Assembly: GCF_007197885.1 (NCBI RefSeq)
Contig: NZ_VKKG01000001.1
Span: forward strand, 908,368 to 972,367
Direction: 5' to 3'
DNA length: 64,000 nucleotides
From: Tessaracoccus rhinocerotis
GTDB lineage: Bacteria > Actinomycetota > Actinomycetes > Propionibacteriales > Propionibacteriaceae
The notes below the pieces were generated by a model that was not told where the DNA came from, ran no database searches, and was given only the letters and a program-made list of their open reading frames with translations. Below are positions 43,731 to 51,292 of the stretch, one piece after another. Position 1 is the stretch's first letter. Each line of letters begins with the position of its first letter. Made by a program: the position numbers and the translations under genes.

Positions 43731-44228
43731 TCAGCGTTCCACCGGTTCGCTGTAGAGCACCTCGAACTCCTCCAGCACCACGGGCATGTCGGGCGCGAAC
43801 CCGCGACCGTGGCTGGCGTAGTCGGTGAAGAATTGCTCGTGGATCTCCCGCCACGAGGCGAGGGTGCGATCCCGCTCGCCCTCGGCGCGGGCGTGCGCCT
43901 CGTCCACCTCGTCGAACGGCACGGTCCGCACGCGCGTGACCCCGAGCAGCGCCCTGGGGACGCCGGCCCCGTCGGTGATGATGCTCAGGGTGCCCACCGA
44001 AGGCAGCGCCTCGCCCTCCGCCTCGAACTCCCAAAGGGCCGTGGCGGTGGCCGTCTTGGTGCCGTCGAGCACCAACTGCAGCAGGCCGTCGGCGTGCTCT
44101 GCGGTGGCGCCGAAGGACCAGGCGGGTGGACGCAGCGTCGCCAACGGGTTCACCCCCAGCACGGACGGCATCCCGACCAGGCGTGCGTGCTGCTGTGCGC
44201 GTTGCCAGAAGGCTTCGATGTCATCCAT
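43731..44228 (-). CDS. ASCH domain protein
   Basis: A 165-residue cytoplasmic protein with an ASCH (PUA-like beta-barrel) domain, a fold associated with RNA binding or nucleotide amidohydrolase activity. The domain is indicated by AEHADGLLQLVLDGTKTATATALWEFE (the G-x-K-x-x-T/A pattern) and GTLSIITDGAGVPRALLGVTRVRTVPFDEV; the C-terminus includes SWREIHEQFFTDY and VVLEEFEVLY. ATG 44228 is directly followed by an acidic/aromatic helix (DDIEAFWQRA). It runs in the same direction as the iron alcohol dehydrogenase gene 12 bp upstream and may be cotranscribed with it. Confidence 0.82.
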   Translation of the reverse strand: MDDIEAFWQRAQQHARLVGMPSVLGVNPLATLRPPAWSFGATAEHADGLLQLVLDGTKTATATALWEFEAEGEALPSVGTLSIITDGAGVPRALLGVTRVRTVPFDEVDEAHARAEGERDRTLASWREIHEQFFTDYASHGRGFAPDMPVVLEEFEVLYSEPVER

Positions 44229-44240
44229 GCGCCCAGTGTC

Positions 44241-45377
44241 TCAGGCCGCGGCGAGGACCTGGTGCAGTTCCTCCTCGGTGAGGTCGATGGGGTTGCCCTT
44301 CATGGAGCTCGCCCGCACCGCCTTGGCCACCACCTCGTCGTGGTCCGCGGAGCGCAGTCCCAGCTCGGCAAGCGTGGGGCTGTCGAGGCGGGCGGCGAGG
44401 TCCGACAGCCAGTCCAGCAGGCTGGGCAGTGAGAGCACCCCGGTGAGCGCCTCGGCCCCGAGCAGGTAGCCCGCGAGTGCGGGGTTGTCCGGGTCGCGCT
44501 CGCTCATCGCGGAGATGTTGGCAGCTGTGGTGGGCGCCAGCAGCGCCGCACAGATGGCGCCGTGCGGGGCTCCGGTGATGCCGCCCAGCACCCCGGCCAG
44601 GCCGTGGACCGCTCCGAGTTTGGCGTTGGCCAGGGAGAGTCCGCCCATCAACGAGCAGAAGGCGACGTCGGTGCGGGCCGCGAGGTCACGCCCGTCGTCG
44701 TAGGCGCGCATCAGGCCGCGGGACGCGGAGCGCAGGCCCGCCAGCGCCAGTGCCTCGACCAGTGGGTTGGTCATCCTCGAGGTCAGGGGCTCCAGGCACT
44801 GGGTGAGCGCGTCCATCCCCGACTGGGCGGTCACCTGGGGCGGGCAGGTGACGGTCAGTGCGGGGTCGACGATGGCCACCCGCGCCAGCATCGACGGCGA
44901 GCGCAGCGACACCTTCACCCGGTGCACCGGCGAGGACAGCACGGCGTTGGCGGTGACCTCGGACCCGGTACCGGCTGTCGTCGGGACGGCCACGAACGGC
45001 AGGGAGGTCGCCGGGAGCCTGTGGCCGGCGCCGATGACCTCTGCGTAGTCGAGCGGTTCGCCGTCGGCCCCCACCAAGATGGCTACGGCCTTGGCCAGGT
45101 CCAGCACCGCCCCTCCCCCGATCCCGACCACCACGTCGGCCTCGCAGGCCCGCGCGGCGGCGACGGCGGCCGTGGCGTCGTCGAAGGTGGGCTCGCCGTC
45201 GAGCGCGAAGTGGCCCACCTCGCCCAGCTCGCCGGTCACGGGATCGGTGCGGCCACGGTTGGAGCCGGTGACGAGGAAGGGACGACGTCCGAGCCGGCCC
45301 GCCTCGTCGGCCAGGGCCTCGACGGCACCCACCCCGAACCTGATCGCTGCGGCCGTGGCGAAGGAGAACCCAGTCAT
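44241..45377 (-). CDS. Iron-containing alcohol dehydrogenase family protein
   Basis: Group III (Fe-ADH) oxidoreductase of 378 residues, substrate unknown. N-terminal dinucleotide-binding GIGGGAVLDLAKAVAIL, AVPTTAGTGSEVTANAVL, and the metal-binding region with AVHGLAGVLGGITGAPHGAICAALL contain the expected His residues of H-x(3-5)-G-...-H. The family covers alcohol, lactaldehyde, 1,3-propanediol and maleylacetate reductases, so the substrate cannot be named. ATG 45377 is chosen because the family begins here; the upstream codons overlap noncoding sequence. Confidence 0.87.
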   Translation of the reverse strand: MTGFSFATAAAIRFGVGAVEALADEAGRLGRRPFLVTGSNRGRTDPVTGELGEVGHFALDGEPTFDDATAAVAAARACEADVVVGIGGGAVLDLAKAVAILVGADGEPLDYAEVIGAGHRLPATSLPFVAVPTTAGTGSEVTANAVLSSPVHRVKVSLRSPSMLARVAIVDPALTVTCPPQVTAQSGMDALTQCLEPLTSRMTNPLVEALALAGLRSASRGLMRAYDDGRDLAARTDVAFCSLMGGLSLANAKLGAVHGLAGVLGGITGAPHGAICAALLAPTTAANISAMSERDPDNPALAGYLLGAEALTGVLSLPSLLDWLSDLAARLDSPTLAELGLRSADHDEVVAKAVRASSMKGNPIDLTEEELHQVLAAA

Positions 45378-45547
45378 GGCGCCAGCTTGCCAGAGGCCCT
45401 CCCCGAGCAGCGACCCTGCGCAACATTCGCCTGAAACTCGTCGGGGTTGTGGGAATACCCGTTCGCCTGTGGAGAACGTTGCGCTCAGGGCCACGGGAGG
45501 CGTCCAGTGCCTGAGATCCTGGGGTTCCGGTGACCCCGGATTCCGCG

Positions 45548-45553
45548 TAGGTT
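45548..45553 (+). promoter_or_regulatory. Putative leaderless -10 box of the cysteine leader peptide
   Basis: TAGGTT followed by 8 nt and ATG 45562, with no ribosome-binding site. Confidence 0.55.
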
Positions 45554-45561
45554 CCTCACCC

Positions 45562-45648
45562 ATGAAGCACAGCCGCAACCCCAGACTCGTGAGCAGGGCT
45601 CACGTGGACCTGGTGCGCGTCGCATCCGCCATGTGTCCGGGCAACTGA
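45562..45648 (+). CDS. Cysteine attenuator leader peptide
   Basis: A 28-residue uORF, MKHSRNPRLVSRAHVDL then VRVASAMCPGN, upstream of the sulfate-reduction operon. The pattern R-x-HVDL-x-R-x-x-SA-x-C matches the actinobacterial sulfur leader peptides. The single Cys codon (TGT, 45634-45636) lies four codons before the stop, so ribosome stalling there under cysteine starvation could change downstream RNA folding. It probably is leaderless. Too short for most gene callers. Confidence 0.85.
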   Translation: MKHSRNPRLVSRAHVDLVRVASAMCPGN

Positions 45649-45720
45649 CGCCCGACAACCCCCAAGTCTCCGGGCCGTGACTGAGCCCGGATCACCTCCC
45701 GGTTCATCGGGCCCCTTTCT
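45638..45720 (+). promoter_or_regulatory. Possible attenuator hairpins between leader peptide and sir
   Basis: Four complementary 5-nt segments are present: CGGGC (45638-45642), GCCCG (45650-45654), CGGGC (45671-45675), GCCCG (45685-45689). Segments 1:2, 2:3 and 3:4 can each pair, 3:4 extending to 7 bp. A further CCCG/CGGG hairpin (45698-45711) is followed by CCCCTTTCT. Short GC stems arise easily by chance here, so this is a model only. Confidence 0.5.
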
Positions 45721-45746
45721 GTGCAGCCCCACCCCCAGAAGGAACC

Positions 45747-47447
45747 ATGACCACCACCAGCACCAGCGACCGTGTCCGCCCGTCCGCGTCCGGCAAGTCC
45801 AACGGCCAGTGGCTCGTCGACGGCACCGCGCCCCTGAACCCCAACGAGGAGATGAAGGGGGTCGAGAACCCGCTCAACGTGGCCCGGCGCATCAAGGAGA
45901 TCTACTCGAAGGAGGGCTTCGACTCCATCCCGGAGAGCGACGCCTTCGGCCGTTTCCGCTGGCTGGGCATCTACACCCAGCGCGCCCAGGGCTTCGACGG
46001 CAGCAAGACCGGCAAGCTCAGCGACCAGGAGCTGTCCGACCGCTACTTCATGATGCGAATCCGCATCGACGGCGGCGCGCTCACGACCGAGCAGTTGCGC
46101 GTCGTCGGGAACATCTCGAAGGACTTCGCCCGCGACACCGCCGACATCTCCGACCGGCAGAACATCCAGCTGCACTGGGTGGCTATCGAGGACATCCCGG
46201 AGATCTGGCGGCGGCTCGAGGAGGTCGGCATGCAGACCACCATGGCCTGCGGCGACACCCCGCGCGGGTTCCTCGGCTCGCCCGTGGCCGGGATCGCGAA
46301 GGACGAGATCATCGACCCGACGCCGGTCATCCGCAGGATCGTGGAGACCTACGTCGGCGACGAGACGGTCGCGAACCTGCCCCGCAAGTTCAAGACCGCC
46401 ATCACCGGGCACCCCAGCCTCGACGTCGTGCACGAGATCAACGACATCTCGCTCGTGGGCGTGAACCACCCCGAGCTCGGCCCCGGCTACGACCTGTGGG
46501 TGGGCGGAGCACTCTCGACGACGCCCCGCCTGGCCGAGCGGCTGGGCGCGTTCGTCACCGAGGAGCAGGCCTTGGACGTCTGGTACGGCGTCATCCGGAT
46601 CTTCCGCGACTACGGCTACCGCAGGCTCCGCAACAAGGCCCGGCTGAAGTTCCTGCTGGCGGAGTGGGGCCCGGAGAAGTTCCGCGAGGTGCTGGAGACC
46701 GAGTACCTCGGCCACCGCCTCCCCGACGGCCCCGCCCCCGAGCCCGCCAGGACCCCGGGTGACCACGTCGGCGTCCACGAGCAGAAGGACGGCAACCTCT
46801 ACGTCGGTCTCGCCCCCACCGTCGGGCGGGCCTCCGGAACCCGCCTGCTGGCCCTGGCTGACCTGGCCGAGGCGGCGGGCTCGGGAAGGATCCGATTCAC
46901 TCCGCACCAGAAGGTCCTGGTCCTGGACGTCCGCCCCGACGCGGTGGATGAGCTCACCGCGGCGACCGAGGAGATCGGGTTCACCGCCAAGCCCTCCCCG
47001 TTCCGGCGCAACACGATGGCCTGCACCGGCATCGAGTTCTGCAAGCTCAGCTTCGTCAACACCAAGGACACCGCGCGCGAGACCATCGCCGAACTGGAGC
47101 AGCGGCTGGCAGGCGTGGAGCTGGACACGCCGATCACGCTCAACGTCAACGGCTGCCCCAACTCCTGCGCCCGCATCCAGGTGGCCGACATCGGCCTGAA
47201 GGGTCAGCTCGCGCGTGGGGCCGACGGCAGCAACGAGTTCGCCTACCAGGTGCACCTGGGCGGTGGACTGGCCTCCGACAACCGGGAGGAGCCCGGCCTC
47301 GGCCGCACCCTGCGCGGCCTGAAGGTCACGGCGGCCGACCTGCCCGACTACGTCGAGCGGGTGGTGCGCAACTACCTCGCCGGGCGCACGGTCGGCGAGA
47401 CGTTCTCCGAGTGGGCGCACCGCAGCGACGAGGAGTCCCTGCGATGA
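45747..47447 (+). CDS. sir: Ferredoxin-type sulfite reductase
   Basis: Six-electron reduction of sulfite to sulfide with a coupled siroheme-[4Fe-4S] centre. The 566-residue protein has two ferredoxin-like/siroheme-binding halves, NiRdase signatures DISDRQNIQLHW and MACGDTPRG, and the cluster cysteines Cys426, Cys432 (ACTGIEFC) and Cys470, Cys474 (NGCPNSC). Ferredoxin-type Sir is indicated by length and absence of flavoprotein partner genes. AGAAGGA precedes ATG 45747 by 4 nt. First structural gene of the operon; TGA overlaps cysH as ATGA. Confidence 0.94.
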   Translation: MTTTSTSDRVRPSASGKSNGQWLVDGTAPLNPNEEMKGVENPLNVARRIKEIYSKEGFDSIPESDAFGRFRWLGIYTQRAQGFDGSKTGKLSDQELSDRYFMMRIRIDGGALTTEQLRVVGNISKDFARDTADISDRQNIQLHWVAIEDIPEIWRRLEEVGMQTTMACGDTPRGFLGSPVAGIAKDEIIDPTPVIRRIVETYVGDETVANLPRKFKTAITGHPSLDVVHEINDISLVGVNHPELGPGYDLWVGGALSTTPRLAERLGAFVTEEQALDVWYGVIRIFRDYGYRRLRNKARLKFLLAEWGPEKFREVLETEYLGHRLPDGPAPEPARTPGDHVGVHEQKDGNLYVGLAPTVGRASGTRLLALADLAEAAGSGRIRFTPHQKVLVLDVRPDAVDELTAATEEIGFTAKPSPFRRNTMACTGIEFCKLSFVNTKDTARETIAELEQRLAGVELDTPITLNVNGCPNSCARIQVADIGLKGQLARGADGSNEFAYQVHLGGGLASDNREEPGLGRTLRGLKVTAADLPDYVERVVRNYLAGRTVGETFSEWAHRSDEESLR

Positions 47448-48202
47448 CCACGATCGCACCACCGGCGCACGGCCCGGGCCGCGTGCGCAGCAGCGAGGAG
47501 CTGCGCGCCATCGCCGAGGAGGCCGCCACGCGCTTCGCCGACGCCTCAGCCGACGAGGTGCTGGCCTGGGCCGCCGAGACCTTCGGCAGGAACCTCGTGG
47601 TGGCCTGCTCGATGGCCGCCGACACCGTCGTGCCGCACCTCGCGGCCCGGCACGTCCCCGGCGTCGACGTGCTGTTCCTGCAGACCGGCTACCACTTCGC
47701 CGAGACCATCGGCACCCGGGACGCCCTCGCCCACACCGTCGACGTCCGCATCGTCGAGGCGCTCCCCAGGCTGACGGTCGTCGAGCAGGACGCCCAGTTC
47801 GGCCCGAGGCTGCACGACAGGGACCCGCAGGCGTGCTGCGCGATGCGCAAGGTTGAGCCGATCAACCGGGAGCTGGCCAGCTACGAGGCCTGGGTGACCG
47901 GCGTCCGGCGCGAGGACAACTCGCTGCGCGCGAGCACGCAGGTGGTCGAGTGGGACGCCGCCCACCAGATGGTCAAGATCAACCCCGTCGCCGCCTGGAG
48001 CACCGAGCAGGTCATGGAGTACGCGGGCACCCACGGGGTACCCGTGAACTTCCTGCTCGACGAGGGCTATCCCTCCATCGGGTGCGAACCGTGCACCCGC
48101 CCCGTCGCGCCGGGCGAAGACCCCCGTTCCGGCCGCTGGGCCGGGCACGCCAAGACCGAATGCGGGCTGCACGTGGCCCCCGGAGAGAAGGAATCCGCAT
48201 GA
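47444..48202 (+). CDS. cysH: APS/PAPS reductase, [4Fe-4S] type
   Basis: Thiol-dependent reduction of adenylyl sulfate to sulfite. The 252-residue protein has adjacent cysteines 131-132 (DPQACCAMRK), Cys214 and Cys217 (GCEPC) as cluster ligands, and catalytic Cys240 in ECGLH, the pattern of [4Fe-4S] APS reductases. The PP-loop is degenerate (ACSMAADTVV). Because no APS kinase (CysC) lies in the operon or fused to CysN, direct use of APS is likely. ATG 47444 overlaps the sir stop. Confidence 0.93.
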   Translation: MTTIAPPAHGPGRVRSSEELRAIAEEAATRFADASADEVLAWAAETFGRNLVVACSMAADTVVPHLAARHVPGVDVLFLQTGYHFAETIGTRDALAHTVDVRIVEALPRLTVVEQDAQFGPRLHDRDPQACCAMRKVEPINRELASYEAWVTGVRREDNSLRASTQVVEWDAAHQMVKINPVAAWSTEQVMEYAGTHGVPVNFLLDEGYPSIGCEPCTRPVAPGEDPRSGRWAGHAKTECGLHVAPGEKESA

Positions 48203-49116
48203 GCGACACCGCTGTGGCCGGCAGGACACTCACCCACCTCGAGGCCCTCGAGTCCGAGGCCATCCACATCTTCCGCGAGATCGTCTCCGAGCTGGAGCGT
48301 CCGGTGCTGCTGTTCTCCGGCGGCAAGGACTCCATCGTGATGCTGCACCTCGCGGCGAAGGCGTTCTGGCCCGCACCGGTGCCGTTCCCCGTGATGCACG
48401 TCGACACCGGGCACAACTTCCCCGAGGTCCTCGCGCACCGTGACGCCACCGTCGACCGGCTGGGGCTGCGGCTGGTGGTTGCCAGCGTCCAGGACTACAT
48501 CGACGACGGTCGCCTGCTGGAGCGCGCCGACGGCACCCGCAACCAGCTGCAGACGCAGCCGCTGCTGGACGCCATCGTCGAGGGCCGCTTCGACGCGGTC
48601 TTCGGCGGCGGCCGCCGCGACGAGGAGAAGGCCCGCGCCAAGGAGCGCGTGGTCTCCCTGCGTGACGAGTTCGGCCAGTGGGACCCCCGCAACCAGCGCC
48701 CGGAGCTGTGGAACCTGTACAACCCGCGGCACCGGCCGGGCGAGCACGTGCGCGTGTTCCCGCTGTCCAACTGGACCGAGTTGGACGTGTGGCGCTACAT
48801 CGAGGCCGAGGCGATCTCGCTGCCGGAGCTGTACTACGCCCACGAGCGCGAGGTGTTCCGGCGCGACGGGATGTGGCTCGCAGTCGGGGACGTCTCCCAG
48901 CCCCGGGACGGCGAGGCGGTCGAGAGGCGGCAGGTGCGCTACCGAACCGTCGGCGACATGTCCTGCACGGGCGCCGTCGAGTCGGAGGCCCGCACCGCGG
49001 CCGACGTCATCGAGGAGGTTGCCCTCACCCGCATCACCGAGCGTGGCGCCACGCGCGCCGACGACAGGGTCACCGAGGCCGCCATGGAAGACCGCAAGAA
49101 GGAAGGCTACTTCTGA
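48199..49116 (+). CDS. cysD: Sulfate adenylyltransferase subunit 2
   Basis: ATP pyrophosphatase subunit forming APS from sulfate and ATP with CysN. The 305-residue protein has PP-loop LLFSGGKDSIVMLHLA, MHVDTGHNFPEVLAHRD, VFGGGRRDEEKARAKERV, and VFPLSNWTELDVWRYI. Length is typical. Overlaps cysH as ATGA and cysN as TGATG. Confidence 0.97.
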   Translation: MSDTAVAGRTLTHLEALESEAIHIFREIVSELERPVLLFSGGKDSIVMLHLAAKAFWPAPVPFPVMHVDTGHNFPEVLAHRDATVDRLGLRLVVASVQDYIDDGRLLERADGTRNQLQTQPLLDAIVEGRFDAVFGGGRRDEEKARAKERVVSLRDEFGQWDPRNQRPELWNLYNPRHRPGEHVRVFPLSNWTELDVWRYIEAEAISLPELYYAHEREVFRRDGMWLAVGDVSQPRDGEAVERRQVRYRTVGDMSCTGAVESEARTAADVIEEVALTRITERGATRADDRVTEAAMEDRKKEGYF

Positions 49117-50465
49117 TGCACGAGTTCAACCGTCCGAGCAGCACGCCCGGCACCAGCACCCTGCTGCGCATCGCCACCGCCGGGAGCGTGGACGACGGCA
49201 AGTCCACCCTCGTGGGGCGGCTCCTCTTCGACTCGAAGGCGGTTCTGGCGGACCAGTTGGAGTCCGTCGAGCGCGTCAGCCGCGCCAAGGGCCTCGGCCA
49301 CGTCGACCTCGCCCTGCTGACCGACGGCCTGCGCGCCGAGCGGGAGCAGGGAATCACCATCGACGTCGCCTACCGCTACTTCGCCACGGCGCGGCGCACC
49401 TTCATCCTCGCCGACTGCCCCGGACACGTGCAGTACACCCGCAACACGGTCACCGGTTCCTCGACGGCCGACGCGCTGGTGCTGCTCGTGGACGCCCGCA
49501 AGGGTGCCCTTGAGCAGACCCGCCGTCACCTCGCCGTCGGCCAGCTGCTGCGCGTGCCGCACATCGTCGTGGCCGTGAACAAGATCGACCTCGTCGACTA
49601 CTCGCGAGACCGGTTCGAGGAGATCAGCGCGGACATCGTGCGCATCGCCGAGGGACTCGGGGTACCCAGCATCCACGTGCTGCCCGTGTCCGCGCTGGTG
49701 GGAGACAACATCGTCGAGCGCTCCGACAGGCTGACCTGGTACGAGGGCCCGACGCTGCTGCAGCTGCTCGAGGAGCTGCCGCCGGCCGACGCCACCGAGC
49801 ACTCGTTCAGGTTCCCCGTCCAGCTGCCGATCCGCCCCCAGGGGGCCGCGCGGGACCCGAGGTACGTCGAGTACCGCGGCTACGCCGGCCAGATCGCCTC
49901 CGGGGTGGTGCGCGTCGGCGACCGCGTCGTCGTGCTGCCGTCCGGGCGCGAGACCACCGTGGTCGGGATCGACACCGCCGACGGGGAGCTCACCGAGGCG
50001 TTCGCGCCCCAGTCGGTGACGCTGCGACTGGCCGACGAGATCGACATCACGCGCGGCGAGCTGATCGCCGGCGTCGCCGACGCCCCGGAGCCGACCCAGG
50101 ACCTCGACGGCATGGTGGCCTGGCTCGCCGAGCGGCCACTGCGCGTGGGCCAGAAGGTGTTGGTCAAGCACACCACCCGCACCACGCAGGCGGTGGTCCG
50201 GGACATCGACGGGCGGCTGGACCTGGACACGCTGCGCCCCCAGCACACCGATGCCCTGGAGCTCAACGACCTCGGCCGTGTCCGACTACGACTGGCAGCA
50301 CCGATCATGGGCGAGCCCTACTCGACCTCCAGGCGCACCGGCTCGTTCCTGCTGGTCGATCCCCAGTCCGGCACCAACCTTGCCGCCGGCATGATCCGCG
50401 GCGACGAGGCGTTCTCCGACGAGGCCGCAGTCCCGCTGGACACGACGCTGAACTGGTCCATCTGA
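49116..50465 (+). CDS. cysN: Sulfate adenylyltransferase subunit 1 (GTPase)
   Basis: Elongation-factor-like GTPase coupling GTP hydrolysis to APS formation. The 449-residue protein has G1 AGSVDDGKSTLVGRLL, G2 region REQGITIDVAYRYF, G3 DCPGHVQYTRN, G4 VNKIDLVDY and beta-barrel domains behind. It is CysN only: no C-terminal APS kinase domain is attached. ATG 49116 overlaps the cysD stop. The TGA overlaps the start of the chelatase-like gene. Confidence 0.96.
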   Translation: MHEFNRPSSTPGTSTLLRIATAGSVDDGKSTLVGRLLFDSKAVLADQLESVERVSRAKGLGHVDLALLTDGLRAEREQGITIDVAYRYFATARRTFILADCPGHVQYTRNTVTGSSTADALVLLVDARKGALEQTRRHLAVGQLLRVPHIVVAVNKIDLVDYSRDRFEEISADIVRIAEGLGVPSIHVLPVSALVGDNIVERSDRLTWYEGPTLLQLLEELPPADATEHSFRFPVQLPIRPQGAARDPRYVEYRGYAGQIASGVVRVGDRVVVLPSGRETTVVGIDTADGELTEAFAPQSVTLRLADEIDITRGELIAGVADAPEPTQDLDGMVAWLAERPLRVGQKVLVKHTTRTTQAVVRDIDGRLDLDTLRPQHTDALELNDLGRVRLRLAAPIMGEPYSTSRRTGSFLLVDPQSGTNLAAGMIRGDEAFSDEAAVPLDTTLNWSI

Positions 50466-51292
50466 TGGCCGAGTCACCCGCTGGTCGACCAGGCCCCACC
50501 CCAACCACCGCTGGTCGAGTAGGACGCGAGGAACGAGCGTCCGTGTCGAGACCCCCCACCCCAGCCACCGCTGGTCGAGTAGGACGCGAGGAACGAGCGT
50601 CCGTGTCGAGACCCCCCACCCTCGTCATCGCCCTCCACGGGACGCGGCGGCGCCGCGGCACCCGGTTCGCAGAGGCTCTTCGCAGGGCGGTCGCGTCACG
50701 GTTGCCGGGGGTCCCGGTGGAGCTCGGATTCGTCGACATCCACGACGAGCTGCTCGGGGAGACGGTGCAGCGCTTCGAGAGGTCCGTCATCGTGCCCGCC
50801 TTCCTGGCGGCGGGCTACCACGTCGCCCACGACATCGTCGAGGCGGTCGAGCACTCCGGCGGCCGCGCCGTCGCCACGCAGCACGTGGGGCCGGAACTCG
50901 TCCACGCGATCGCGGACCGGCTCCGTGCCGCGGGGCCACCCGTCGACGCCGTCGTGTTGGCCGCCATCGGTTCCCGACGGCTGGGAGCGACGGCAGAGGT
51001 GCTGGCCACCGCGAACCGGCTCTCCCGCATCGTCGGCCGACCGGTCCAGGCCGGCTTCATATTCGCCTCCGAACCGTCGCTGCCTGACGCCGCGGCGCAA
51101 CTGCGGGCGCAGGGCCACCGCGACCTCGCCGTCGCCACGCACGCGCTCGGCCCCGGCCTGTACCAGGACCACATCGCGGCCCTCGGGCTGCGGGTGGTCG
51201 CGGAGCCCATCGGAATCCACCCGAGGCTCCTGGACGCCATCACCAGCCGGTACCTCGCCGCGACCGGCACCACGTCGCAGAAAGTCGCATGA
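50465..51292 (+). CDS. Sirohydrochlorin chelatase-like (CbiX/SirB) protein with repeat-derived N-terminus
   Basis: Predicted ferrochelatase for siroheme, the cofactor of Sir. The 275-residue protein has two CbiX-like halves beginning about residue 53: IALHGTRRRRG with active-site His, FVDIHDELLGE, PAFLAAGYHVAHDI with the second conserved His, and a less conserved second half (AIGSRRLGATAE, ATHALGPGLYQDH). Residues 1-52 come from a 60-bp DNA repeat in two in-frame copies (GRVGREERASVSRPPTPATA) and have no counterpart in the family. ATG 50465 overlaps the cysN stop as TGATG; GTG 50603, inside the second repeat with GAGGAA 9 nt upstream, is a plausible true start. A chelatase acting on cobalt cannot be excluded. 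Confidence 0.78.
   Translation: MAESPAGRPGPTPTTAGRVGREERASVSRPPTPATAGRVGREERASVSRPPTLVIALHGTRRRRGTRFAEALRRAVASRLPGVPVELGFVDIHDELLGETVQRFERSVIVPAFLAAGYHVAHDIVEAVEHSGGRAVATQHVGPELVHAIADRLRAAGPPVDAVVLAAIGSRRLGATAEVLATANRLSRIVGRPVQAGFIFASEPSLPDAAAQLRAQGHRDLAVATHALGPGLYQDHIAALGLRVVAEPIGIHPRLLDAITSRYLAATGTTSQKVA
50497..50616. repeat. Two 60-bp tandem copies of the GGTCGAGTAG repeat, within coding sequence
   Basis: The copies (50497-50556 and 50557-50616) differ at very few positions and contain GGTCGAGTAGGACGCGAGGA and CGTCCGTGTCGAGACC. A third, degenerate copy lies ahead (50479-50493). The period is divisible by three, preserving the reading frame. Confidence 0.93.
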
